The notes: a model not told the origin generated them from the sequence alone. 7,900 bases of DNA from Chloroflexota bacterium (GCA_024278255.1 JAJRTP010000407.1:1-7900), one strand, 5' to 3'. Shown: positions 1-6,595, numbered from the stretch's first letter. Program-made: numbers and translations.

Positions 1-1597
1 CACGCACCATGCTGTTGAAGTTCGGGTCATCTACGATGGTGTCATGTTGGGGCAGGGTAAGAATGGGGGTGCCAGTCAAGGCGGCAGCGCTGCGACGCTG
101 TTGCAAAGCGGTAATTTGGGGTAGCAGACCTTCTACTGAGGCGAATACTTCCTGCTGCAAGATGCGGTCTTCTAACGCATTGGCAGCCTGGGTCGTCAGG
201 TTGTCCAGGATTTGCAGTTCATCGTCGTTGAGGTCGGGTTCGTCGGCGCGGGCGCGGATGCCGAAGATACCCAGCATCACATCATTCTGACGGCCGTATA
301 ACGGCCGTATCCAGTACCCTTGCCACACAATAAACCCGTCAACTGTGCGCAGCCCATTTTCTTTCTCCCTCTCTTTTCCATTTCCATTTTGTCCATTGAT
401 TTGCGCCAGTTCTTCCCAATCAGAGTGATGCAGGATCGTGTCTGAAGCAGTGGCGTCAAGCGAGCCGGAAACGGCTTCCAGTTTAGGGCCATCCGGGGTA
501 ATGGCGGCTACAAAAGAGGTGGGTGTCCGTAAAGAATCGCAGGTGGCTGCCAGGACACTTTCCAGATATTGGTGCAAATCCCGCGTGGTGAGCAATCGTT
601 CGCTTAACTGCTGGATGCGGCGTACATCCGGGTCATTATTCAAATGGAAAAAACGTTCTAACGGCCGTTTATACGCATGAATTCCCCATTCCACCAGCAT
701 CACAGTGGCTACTACGGCAATGGCTGTTACCGTCTCTTCCGGCAGGCCGATAATGGGACTGCCCCGGCTGGCCAAAATATATACCACCAGCACAATCGAA
801 GCCGTCAGCGGCACACGGGCCATATACTTAAATAGTTTTACCCGCACGACTCGATCCGGAGATGTTGCGCCAAAATAGACCAGATGCGCCGTGAGAATTG
901 CAAACATCAGCCCCACCACCAAGTTTCCCGTAATAATAACCAGCCAGAACCAGATGGGTAAATCTACCTGGAAACTTTTATTCGTCAAAACCAGGTAAGG
1001 AAAAACAGCCAGAGGAGCGGCAATAAAAACAAACAGGGTGATGCTCATCCGTTGGCGGGTTGTGCTGGTGATACTGCGTTCCCTGGCCCGCCACACATTG
1101 TAAATACTCAGAGCGGTCATCATCCAGAAGTACAAGGCAAACAGCAGGAAGAGCGGCCCGGCTGAGAGATGCGGTACTGTAGATGATAAAATTTGATCCG
1201 GCGCTTGCACAATCAAGTCGGTGAACAAAGCCAGCCCCAGGAAGATGAGACCGGCAATATAGCCGATGCGCACGGAATAACGCCGCCGCCGGGAAGGATT
1301 TCCTGTAGTGGAAAGCAGGGCATCCGACAAGTGGTATTGGGCAGCCGGCACCATGGCCACGCCAATCCATTCCAGGCGCAGCAAAATTTCAGCCGATATG
1401 GGAACCAAAGCGCGGCTGACCAGAAGTTCGGCAAAAAAGGTAATGCTGACGAAGGAGATGAGGGCAATAAAAGCGCGGGTGACCCGGTCCCGGCGGGCGC
1501 GGCCTAAGTTGTAAAGGACAACGGCCGTGCCACAAATGACCATAATAGATTGCAGTATATCATTCGTGAGGGCTAAAAAGGCGCTTGGATCACTCAT
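1..1597 (-). CDS. Multi-pass membrane sensor protein with GAF domain, C-terminus beyond the left edge
   Basis: The frame is open from the ATG at 1597 to the window edge, giving 532 residues without a stop. The first 240 or so residues hold about seven hydrophobic segments (roughly 14-32, 42-62, 74-92, 109-130, 148-168, 184-204 and 215-241). They resemble the N-terminal 7TM sensor region found on some histidine kinases. Two further hydrophobic segments follow (about 262-277 and 288-305). Residues about 330-490 look like a GAF domain: a helix with LSERLL, a core with FVAAI, and a closing strand-helix with GIFGIRAR and LTTQAANALEDR. A polar Asn/Gly/Lys/Glu-rich insert lies at 401-415. No kinase, cyclase or DNA-binding output domain is inside the window, so the output is unknown. 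It starts 54 bases after the ftsH stop, with only a weak AGAGG upstream and no visible terminator between, so co-transcription with ftsH is plausible. The frame is certain; the family call is by pattern only. Confidence 0.8.
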   Translation of the reverse strand, partial: MSDPSAFLALTNDILQSIMVICGTAVVLYNLGRARRDRVTRAFIALISFVSITFFAELLVSRALVPISAEILLRLEWIGVAMVPAAQYHLSDALLSTTGNPSRRRRYSVRIGYIAGLIFLGLALFTDLIVQAPDQILSSTVPHLSAGPLFLLFALYFWMMTALSIYNVWRARERSITSTTRQRMSITLFVFIAAPLAVFPYLVLTNKSFQVDLPIWFWLVIITGNLVVGLMFAILTAHLVYFGATSPDRVVRVKLFKYMARVPLTASIVLVVYILASRGSPIIGLPEETVTAIAVVATVMLVEWGIHAYKRPLERFFHLNNDPDVRRIQQLSERLLTTRDLHQYLESVLAATCDSLRTPTSFVAAITPDGPKLEAVSGSLDATASDTILHHSDWEELAQINGQNGNGKEREKENGLRTVDGFIVWQGYWIRPLYGRQNDVMLGIFGIRARADEPDLNDDELQILDNLTTQAANALEDRILQQEVFASVEGLLPQITALQQRRSAAALTGTPILTLPQHDTIVDDPNFNSMVR

Positions 1598-1651
1598 TGA
1601 ATGCTGCCTCTGGTTCTCTATTCTCCCCAAACATATGCGGGCGTATCCAGA

Positions 1652-3598
1652 TTAAGCCGGCGACGGCGAGGGGGGCAAATCCAGTTTGGGCCGGTTCCAC
1701 CCTGAAGATTCCGACTCTTCTTCTTCCGGGACAGGTGGCTGAGGGGTTTGAGAGGCATTGGATTCCGAAGACGGTAACGGCCGTCCCTCCACCAGCGCCA
1801 CAAATTCTTCCGCTTCCAGAGTTTCCACATCCAGCAAGCGAGCCACGACGATGTCCAGCTTATCCCGGTTCTCTATCAGAATTTGCCGGGCCAGATCATA
1901 CTCTTCATCCACGATGCGGCGCACTTCATCATCAATTTGTTCGGCAACGGCATCTGAATAATCCCGCTGTTCACTGATCTCCCGTCCCAGAAAGACCATT
2001 TCTTGCTTTTGGCCATAGACGCGCGGGCCAAGTTCCTTACTCATGCCGTATTCCGTAACCATCGCCCGGGCCGTTTGCGTGACCCGGCGCAAATCGTCAC
2101 TGGCGCCTACGGTGATCTCGTCAAACACCAGTTCTTCGGCTACACGGCCGCCTAACATACTGGCAATCCGGGCTTCAAGCTGTGATTTGGTGGGCAGGAG
2201 TTTGTCATCTTCCATGTACCAGGTAATGCCCAGCCCCATGCCGCGCGGCACAATCGTGACTTTGCGCAGGGGAAGGGCATCTGCCAGAAAATGACTGACC
2301 AGAGCGTGACCGGCTTCATGGTAAGCAATCACTTCCTTTTCTTCCGGCGAAATGATGCGGCTGCGCCGTTCCGGCCCTAGTTGTACCCGCTCAATAGCAT
2401 CGTGAAATTCGGCCGTGCCGATACTCTTTTTGTTGCGGCGAGCGGCTAACAGAGCGGCTTCATTAACGGTGTTTTCGATGTCTGCGCCGACGAAACCGGG
2501 TGTGGCTTTGGCTAGTTTAGAAACATCCACGTTGGCCGCAACTGGTTTGCCGCGAATATGCACGTTGAAGATGGCTTCGCGTCCTTTCACGTCGGGACGG
2601 TCAATGACCACACGCCGGTCAAAACGGCCGGGGCGTGTCAGGGCCGGGTCCAAAATGTCGGGGCGGTTGGTAGCAGCAATGATGATAATGTGGACGTCAG
2701 TGCCGAAGCCGTCCATTTCTACCAGAATCTGGTTGAGGGTTTGTTCCCGCTCATCATGGGAACCGCCTAATCCGGCGCCGCGCTGGCGGCCTACAGCGTC
2801 TATTTCGTCAATGAAGATGATGCAGGGGCTGTGCCGTTTGGCTTGCTCAAACAAGTCGCGCACCCGGCTGGCCCCCACGCCGACGAACATCTCTACAAAT
2901 TCGGAACCGGCGATAGAGAAGAAGGGGACGCCGGCCTCGCCGGAGACGGCTTTGGCCAGTAAAGTTTTGCCGGTACCAGGACTGCCCACCAGTAGAACAC
3001 CTTTGGGAATACGGGCGCCAAAAGTGACGAATTTTTCCGGTTCTTGCAGAAATTCAACGATTTCTTTTAGTTCTTCTTTCGCCTCGTCACAGCCGGCAAC
3101 GTCGTCAAAGTTGACGGTAGGCTGGTCGCCGGTGAACATGCGGGCTTTGCTTTTGCCAAAGGACATGGCCTGGTTGTTGCCGCCCTGGCTCTGGCGAAAC
3201 ATGAAGTAGAAAAAGCCGATGATGAGGAGGGCTGGCAGGAGGAGGATGGCGATGCTGAACCAGTTTTCCCATTGGCTGGGGGCTTCATAGGTGATGTTGG
3301 GCTGGCTTTCGCTGCTGCCCAGGGTGACGCCGTAGGCGGCTAATTGTTCTTCCAGGGAGCTGTTGTCGCTGATGTGGGAGGTGGCTTCGTCCTGGTTGGT
3401 GTAGGTGATGGTGATTTCACGGCCGTCGCTGGCTACCGCGATTTCGGCGACTTCATTATCCTTTATATCCTGGGCCAACTGGCTGATGGAAATTTCTTCA
3501 GTCGGGGTAGATGTAGCGTTGTAGCTCCACATAATGGCCATGATGGCCAGGGCAATTAGCAGGTAGATAAACCACTTGGCTGCATTTGATGAATTCAT
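1652..3598 (-). CDS. ftsH: ATP-dependent membrane zinc metalloprotease FtsH
   Basis: FtsH is a membrane-anchored hexameric AAA+ protease that unfolds and degrades misfolded membrane proteins and short-lived regulators. This copy is complete at 648 residues, normal for the family. In order: a transmembrane segment at about 9-27, an extracytoplasmic region to about 110, a second transmembrane segment at 113-134, and a AAA+ module. Within that module are Walker A GSPGTGKT (205-212), the pore-loop FVG (238-240), Walker B IIFIDE (260-265), and a second region of homology with NRPD (311-314) and RPGRFDRR (322-329). The peptidase domain has the zinc site HEAGH (427-431), with the likely third ligand Asp in GASDDLR (about 502). 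The tail from about 610 is Pro/Glu/Ser-rich and probably disordered. Walker A has Ser where most FtsH proteins have Pro, which should be harmless. AGAGG sits 5 bases before the ATG, supporting this start. The sensor gene follows 54 bases downstream. Confidence 0.98.
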   Translation of the reverse strand: MNSSNAAKWFIYLLIALAIMAIMWSYNATSTPTEEISISQLAQDIKDNEVAEIAVASDGREITITYTNQDEATSHISDNSSLEEQLAAYGVTLGSSESQPNITYEAPSQWENWFSIAILLLPALLIIGFFYFMFRQSQGGNNQAMSFGKSKARMFTGDQPTVNFDDVAGCDEAKEELKEIVEFLQEPEKFVTFGARIPKGVLLVGSPGTGKTLLAKAVSGEAGVPFFSIAGSEFVEMFVGVGASRVRDLFEQAKRHSPCIIFIDEIDAVGRQRGAGLGGSHDEREQTLNQILVEMDGFGTDVHIIIIAATNRPDILDPALTRPGRFDRRVVIDRPDVKGREAIFNVHIRGKPVAANVDVSKLAKATPGFVGADIENTVNEAALLAARRNKKSIGTAEFHDAIERVQLGPERRSRIISPEEKEVIAYHEAGHALVSHFLADALPLRKVTIVPRGMGLGITWYMEDDKLLPTKSQLEARIASMLGGRVAEELVFDEITVGASDDLRRVTQTARAMVTEYGMSKELGPRVYGQKQEMVFLGREISEQRDYSDAVAEQIDDEVRRIVDEEYDLARQILIENRDKLDIVVARLLDVETLEAEEFVALVEGRPLPSSESNASQTPQPPVPEEEESESSGWNRPKLDLPPSPSPA

Positions 3599-3666
3599 AA
3601 ATACCTCTATCAGAGCGGCCGGTTTGCGGAAATAATTGCCGCCCCTCTAGCATCCTCATGTAATTT

Positions 3667-3695
3667 AGTATAGCAGAAATAGGGGTCTATTGCGA
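3667..3695 (-). promoter_or_regulatory. Candidate sigma-70-type promoter for ftsH
   Basis: Read on the minus strand, TATACT (3667-3672, five of six matches to the -10 consensus) lies 17 bases after TCGCAA (3690-3695, three of six matches to -35). Transcription would start near 3660, about 60 bases before the ftsH ATG. The -10 box is good and the spacing ideal, but the -35 box is poor. The candidate rests on position and one hexamer. Confidence 0.35.
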
Positions 3696-3770
3696 GATCG
3701 GTGGTTGGTAATCGGTGGTCGGAGTCGGTGAACTGAATACTGCTAACTTGATAACCGATCACTGACTCCA
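3696..3770. repeat. Degenerate short-word repeat with hairpin potential between kinase and ftsH
   Basis: The plus strand carries variants of ATCGGTGGT (3697-3705 and 3711-3719), then GGAGTCGGTG (3721-3730). The last is matched by CACTGACTCC (3760-3769), forming a 10-pair stem with one G-T wobble around a 29-base loop. ACCGAT at 3754-3759 is also complementary to the two ATCGGT words. The right arm covers the last codons and stop of the kinase gene, so a transcript of that gene would carry the structure across its stop codon. There is no T-run after it in the direction of kinase transcription, so it is not a canonical terminator. The mutually similar words suggest a decayed dispersed intergenic repeat. 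Confidence 0.5.
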
Positions 3771-4910
3771 GGCCAGGTAGACGGCAATCCAGAGGGGGAT
3801 GAGGCCGAGGAGGGCAATAAGCGCGGCGATGCCCAGGCCGATGGTGACCCAATCGGTGCTTTCTGGTGCGTCATCGCTGGCTTTGTAGGTAAGGGTTTGG
3901 CTGGCGGGCAACGGCCGTGCCGGGGTGGTAGGTGCGGGCGCGTCGTCATTGGGGGACGGCCGTTGGTAGGTTTGCGTTTGCTGCTCATAAACCGGCACAC
4001 CGGATTGTGTGGCTTCCGGTAACTGTGTTGTGACGGTGGCAACGGTGGCAATCGGGCCGGTATCTTGCAGGCTGCGATCCCGGTAAGCGGTCAAGATGCG
4101 GCTCACCTGGCCGGCCGTACGGTAGCGGCTGCTGGGTTCTTTCGCCAGCAGCTTGTCCACAATATGGTCTAACTGAGCGGGGACGGCCGGATTGTAGGTG
4201 CTGGCCAGCGGTGGCGGCGTGTGCAGGTGCTTCAGGGCCATTGCCGTGTGTGATTCAGCAGCAAAGGGCAGACGGCCGGTCAGCATTTCAAACAGCATCA
4301 CCCCCAGCGCGTACACGTCTGAGGCCGGTGTGGGGGTCAGGCCGGCGGCCTGTTCCGGGGAGAAATATTGCGGCGTGCCCCAAATCTGGCTGATAGTTCC
4401 CTGCTGGGTAGCCTGACTCATGGCCCGGGCAATGCCAAAATCGGCTACCTTTACCCGTGAATCCCGCGTGACCAGGATGTTGTGTGGTTTGATGTCGCAG
4501 TGAACCAGATTGGCCCGGTGTGCGTAGCCCAACCCGGCGCTGGTCTGAATAATGAGGTCGAGGGCCTGGTTGATGGGCATGGTGACGCCTTTGTCGCCAT
4601 ATTCCCGGACAATTTGCTTGAGCGTCTGGCCTTCAACGTATTCCATCACGATGTAATACCGGTTGCCATCCTGGCCGATGTCGTGGACGGTGACGATGTT
4701 GGGGTGCGACAGGTTGGCGGCGGCGTGGGCTTCACGCTGAAAGCGTTCCAGGAAGCCGGGGTCACTGGTCAGGCTTTCGTGCAGCACTTTGATGGCTACA
4801 ATCCGGCCCAGCGCCCGATCCTGGGATTTGTAGACCTGGGCCATGCCACCGCTGCCGATGCGGGCTAATAATTCGTAACGGCCGTTTAAGACCACATTTT
4901 CTTCAACCAT
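3759..4910 (-). CDS. Membrane-anchored Ser/Thr protein kinase, PknB-like, non-RD
   Basis: This Hanks-type kinase should phosphorylate Ser/Thr on unknown protein substrates. It is complete at 383 residues. The kinase domain spans about 12-275: glycine loop IGSGGMAQVY (18-27), ATP-binding Lys41 in VAIK, helix-C Glu60, catalytic loop HCDIKPHN (137-144) with Asp139, DFG (157-159), and SPEQ (184-187) in place of APE. The Arg of the usual HRD motif is Cys138, making it a non-RD kinase. The activation segment (160-180) contains several Ser/Thr. A Pro/Thr/Gln-rich linker (about 285-350) leads to one transmembrane helix at about 355-378, leaving only a few residues outside. No PASTA or other sensor domain is present, unlike PknB of Actinobacteria and Firmicutes. 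No Shine-Dalgarno precedes the ATG; a promoter ends six bases before it. ftsH follows after a 160-base gap. Confidence 0.95.
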   Translation of the reverse strand: MVEENVVLNGRYELLARIGSGGMAQVYKSQDRALGRIVAIKVLHESLTSDPGFLERFQREAHAAANLSHPNIVTVHDIGQDGNRYYIVMEYVEGQTLKQIVREYGDKGVTMPINQALDLIIQTSAGLGYAHRANLVHCDIKPHNILVTRDSRVKVADFGIARAMSQATQQGTISQIWGTPQYFSPEQAAGLTPTPASDVYALGVMLFEMLTGRLPFAAESHTAMALKHLHTPPPLASTYNPAVPAQLDHIVDKLLAKEPSSRYRTAGQVSRILTAYRDRSLQDTGPIATVATVTTQLPEATQSGVPVYEQQTQTYQRPSPNDDAPAPTTPARPLPASQTLTYKASDDAPESTDWVTIGLGIAALIALLGLIPLWIAVYLAWSQ

Positions 4911-4916
4911 GCCCGA

Positions 4917-4945
4917 ATTGTAAGGAGGAAAGCAGTTGGGGGCAA
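4917..4945 (-). promoter_or_regulatory. Candidate promoter giving a leaderless kinase mRNA
   Basis: On the minus strand, TTGCCC (4940-4945, four of six matches to -35) is followed after exactly 17 bases by TACAAT (4917-4922, five of six matches to -10). Six bases then separate the -10 from the kinase ATG (4908-4910). Transcription would start at or next to the A of that ATG. There is no Shine-Dalgarno on this strand, which fits leaderless initiation. The AAGGAGG nearby (4922-4928) reads on the plus strand and serves no gene. Confidence 0.55.
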
Positions 4946-4949
4946 ATGG

Positions 4950-4979
4950 TTGTCACAGGTAGGGGAAAATGTGTAAGAT
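4950..4979 (+). promoter_or_regulatory. Candidate promoter for transaldolase
   Basis: TTGTCA (4950-4955, five of six matches to -35) and TAAGAT (4974-4979, four of six matches to -10) are separated by 18 bases. The start would be near 4986, leaving a leader of about 105 bases that contains the tandem repeat and hairpin described below. It lies back to back with the kinase promoter. Assigned by sequence only. Confidence 0.4.
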
Positions 4980-5018
4980 TATGAGGACGGAAAGAGTCAG
5001 TAATATGGATGCAAAATT

Positions 5019-5068
5019 GCAGCGTGGCAGCGTGGCAGCGTAACTTTGCAATCTGGCAACTCTGCCAC
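5019..5068 (+). repeat. Triple tandem 8-mer and hairpin in the transaldolase leader
   Basis: Three contiguous copies of GCAGCGTG occur at 5019-5026, 5027-5034 and 5035-5042; the last ends in A. GTGGCAG (5032-5038) is complementary to CTGCCAC (5062-5068), and TTGC (5046-5049) to GCAA (5056-5059), so the leader can fold into a stem-loop. That stem ends nine bases before the AAGGAG Shine-Dalgarno (5077-5082). GTGGCAG is present twice, so two alternative pairings with the same right arm are possible. It may be a decayed intergenic repeat or a leader structure; the sequence cannot decide. Confidence 0.5.
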
Positions 5069-5090
5069 CAAATAATAAGGAGCGTTATTT

Positions 5091-6197
5091 ATGAATCCTC
5101 TGGTTGAACTTCACGCCTACGGGCAGAGTTTTTGGTATGACAATATCCGGCGCAAGTTTTTGCTGGATGGCACAGTACAGCAGTTAATTGAGCATGATGG
5201 TTTGCGGGGCATGACCTCAAATCCCTCTATTTTTGAGAAGGCGATTGGTCACAGTGATGATTATGATGAACAGATTCAGGTATTGGTGCAGGATGGGGCT
5301 GACGTGACCGCTATTTATGAAGCGGTGGCTATTGCTGATATTCAGACGGCCTGTGATTTGTTTGCCTTTTTGTATGAGGAAAGCGGCGGTGGAGATGGCT
5401 ATGTCAGCCTGGAAGTTTCGCCGCATTTGGCGCGGGATACAGAAGGAACGATTATAGATGCGCGGCGTTTGTTTACGGCCGTAAATCGCCCAAATCTCAT
5501 GATCAAAGTACCAGCCACACCGGAAGGTATCCCGGCCATCCGCCAGTTAATCAGCGAGGGTATCAATATCAACGTCACTTTGATGTTCAGCATGGCCCAT
5601 TACGAGGCGGTGGCCGGCGCGTACATTGCGGGGTTGACGCAGTGGGTAGATGGCGGCGGCGACCCGCAGCAGGTGGCGTCGGTGGCTTCGTTTTTTGTGA
5701 GCCGGGTAGATACGGCCGTAGATAAACAGCTAGATGCCCTCAACGATCCTTCTGCACAAGCCCTCGAAGGCAAAGTGGCGGTATCTAATTCCAAAGTGGT
5801 TTATCAACGCTTCCAGGAAATCTTCCACGGTGAGGCGTTTGCCGCATTGCAGGCAGCAGGCGCCCGGCGGCAGCGTTTGTTATGGGCCTCCACCAGTACC
5901 AAAAATCCGGCCTACCCGGATACATTGTACGTGGATGAGTTGATTGGCCCGGAGACGGTGAATACGATGCCGCCCAATACTATTGAAGCGTTTCGGGATC
6001 ACGGCCGTGTAGCCCATACACTGGAAGCCAATGTGGCTGAAGCCCAGGCAGTTTTGGCTGAACTGGCCGCTTTAGGTGTTGATCTGAATGAAATTACGGA
6101 ACAGTTGCAGGTTGCTGGTGTGGCGTCATTCAGCCAATCATTTGATACGTTAATGGATACGATAGCGGCCAAGCGGAATGTCCTGGCAAATGCCTGA
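5091..6197 (+). CDS. tal: Transaldolase
   Basis: Transaldolase moves a dihydroxyacetone unit from sedoheptulose 7-phosphate to glyceraldehyde 3-phosphate, giving erythrose 4-phosphate and fructose 6-phosphate, in the cytosolic non-oxidative pentose phosphate pathway. The protein is complete at 368 residues, the length of the longer transaldolase subfamily known from mycobacteria and cyanobacteria. Recognisable motifs are TSNPSIFEK (42-50), YVSLEVSP (104-111), the Schiff-base lysine Lys139 in LMIKVPAT, NVTLMFS (161-167), and WASTSTKNP (265-273). A single alpha/beta barrel fills the sequence, with no fused isomerase domain. AAGGAG (5077-5082) lies eight bases before the ATG and fixes the start. 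It stands alone: no other pentose phosphate gene is adjacent, and the cytochrome gene begins 506 bases downstream behind its own promoter. It carries three ACGGCCGT octamers, like its neighbours, so it does not look recently acquired. Confidence 0.97.
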   Translation: MNPLVELHAYGQSFWYDNIRRKFLLDGTVQQLIEHDGLRGMTSNPSIFEKAIGHSDDYDEQIQVLVQDGADVTAIYEAVAIADIQTACDLFAFLYEESGGGDGYVSLEVSPHLARDTEGTIIDARRLFTAVNRPNLMIKVPATPEGIPAIRQLISEGININVTLMFSMAHYEAVAGAYIAGLTQWVDGGGDPQQVASVASFFVSRVDTAVDKQLDALNDPSAQALEGKVAVSNSKVVYQRFQEIFHGEAFAALQAAGARRQRLLWASTSTKNPAYPDTLYVDELIGPETVNTMPPNTIEAFRDHGRVAHTLEANVAEAQAVLAELAALGVDLNEITEQLQVAGVASFSQSFDTLMDTIAAKRNVLANA

Positions 6198-6234
6198 AGT
6201 CTGCAATACGGCCGTGTGTTCCCCCTGGCAGAAT

Positions 6235-6257
6235 AAGTGACGATATTTTTCACTTTT
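6235..6257 (+). terminator. Weak possible terminator after transaldolase
   Basis: AAGTGA (6235-6240) and TCACTT (6250-6255) form a six-pair stem with a nine-base loop, followed by only two more T. The stem is AT-rich and short and lies 37 bases after the stop codon. It could act as a modest terminator, but the following larger inverted repeat may do this instead. Confidence 0.25.
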
Positions 6258-6348
6258 ACAAATGACTACAGCAGATTTGGGAAGAAACAGATTGTTTAGT
6301 CGAGTAAATCTGTTCTTTCCTTCATCTGTTGTAGTCGTGAATTGTAAA
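6255..6348. repeat. Long imperfect inverted repeat (three nested stems)
   Basis: Three pairs of arms nest in register: 6255-6261 with 6342-6348 (7 pairs), 6264-6276 with 6324-6336 (13 pairs, one G-T wobble), and 6286-6293 with 6307-6314 (8 pairs). They close on a 13-base loop (6294-6306). The whole 94 bases would fold into one long interrupted hairpin. It codes for nothing convincing. It could be a miniature inverted-repeat element, the remains of one, or a structured 3' end of the transaldolase mRNA. No T-run follows, so a classical intrinsic terminator is unlikely. Confidence 0.6.
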
Positions 6349-6508
6349 GCGGATTTTCGGTTTCTGAACCATGCCGAACAAACGAGCTGAATCAGTCGAG
6401 CAGATGTAGGCAGATTCGCTGATTTCTTAATTCGTTGTACTCTTCAGGCGAATATGCACGCCCCCTTCATATTGACAGATTTTTAAAAAATCGCACCCCA
6501 TCCCTCGC

Positions 6509-6547
6509 ATGGGTAAAATAACCCATTGATATGATATATATTACCCA
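6509..6547. promoter_or_regulatory. Upstream operator candidate: ATGGGT-N6-ACCCAT plus extra half-site
   Basis: ATGGGT (6509-6514) and ACCCAT (6521-6526) form a perfect 6+6 palindrome with a six-base AT spacer. A third related half-site, TTACCCA (6541-6547), is the inverse of TGGGTAA at 6510-6516. The palindrome is centred at 6517.5, 43 bases (about four helical turns) upstream of the CRP/FNR-like site. The cognate regulator is unknown. Confidence 0.45.
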
Positions 6548-6552
6548 ACGCA

Positions 6553-6568
6553 TGTGACATTTGTCACT
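6553..6568. promoter_or_regulatory. CRP/FNR-family operator candidate
   Basis: TGTGA-N6-TCACT matches nine of the ten fixed bases of the CRP consensus TGTGA-N6-TCACA. Seen as a strict palindrome it is GTGAC-ATTT-GTCAC (6554-6567). Its centre, 6560.5, is 41.5 bases before the start predicted from the TATACT box at 6590-6595, the standard class II activator position. The DNA at the -35 position (6567-6572, CTATCT) is poor, as expected for an activator-dependent promoter. Confidence 0.55.
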
Positions 6569-6589
6569 ATCTCCCCATACGGCAAATAA

Positions 6590-6595
6590 TATACT
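6590..6595 (+). promoter_or_regulatory. Candidate -10 box of the cytochrome promoter
   Basis: TATACT matches five of six consensus bases and predicts a start at about 6602, giving a leader of about 100 bases. Competing readings are AATAAT (6585-6590) with TTGTCA (6561-6566) as an 18-spaced -35, and TATAAC (6601-6606) without a -35. The TATACT reading is preferred because it places the palindrome at -41.5. Confidence 0.45.

Larger units (their letters stand above)
290..6215. repeat. Thirteen dispersed copies of the palindrome ACGGCCGT
   Basis: Perfect copies begin at 290, 301, 661, 1521, 1777, 3419, 3911, 3956, 4878, 5475, 5712, 6001 and 6208. Twelve are in genes and one is intergenic. In the genes they are read in all three frames: as Arg-Pro at 301, 661, 1777, 3911 and 3956; as Gly-Arg at 290, 3419, 4878 and 6001; and as Thr-Ala-Val at 1521, 5475 and 5712. 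The core CGGCCG occurs about 21 times in the window, and 13 of these have the exact A and T flanks. None lies in the cytochrome gene. Confidence 0.9.

Noticed and set aside
978..1370. 130-codon open frame on the minus strand
   Set aside because: It is a shifted-frame shadow of the sensor gene, which is continuous through this stretch and carries the membrane segments.
2415..3209. 264-codon open frame on the plus strand
   Set aside because: It lies entirely antisense within ftsH, which has full FtsH motifs. Its Arg/Ser/Pro-rich product is typical of a shadow frame.
4922..4928. AAGGAGG on the plus strand as a ribosome binding site
   Set aside because: The only nearby ATG (4946) opens a frame that stops after five codons, and the site is antisense to the kinase leader.
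6262..6390. 42-codon frame in the intergenic region
   Set aside because: It has no ribosome binding site, and most of it is the inverted repeat, which explains its sequence.
6477..6493. AT-rich palindrome GATTTTTAAAAAATC as a terminator
   Set aside because: It has no GC stem and almost no loop, and no T-run follows. It is probably just AT-rich upstream DNA.
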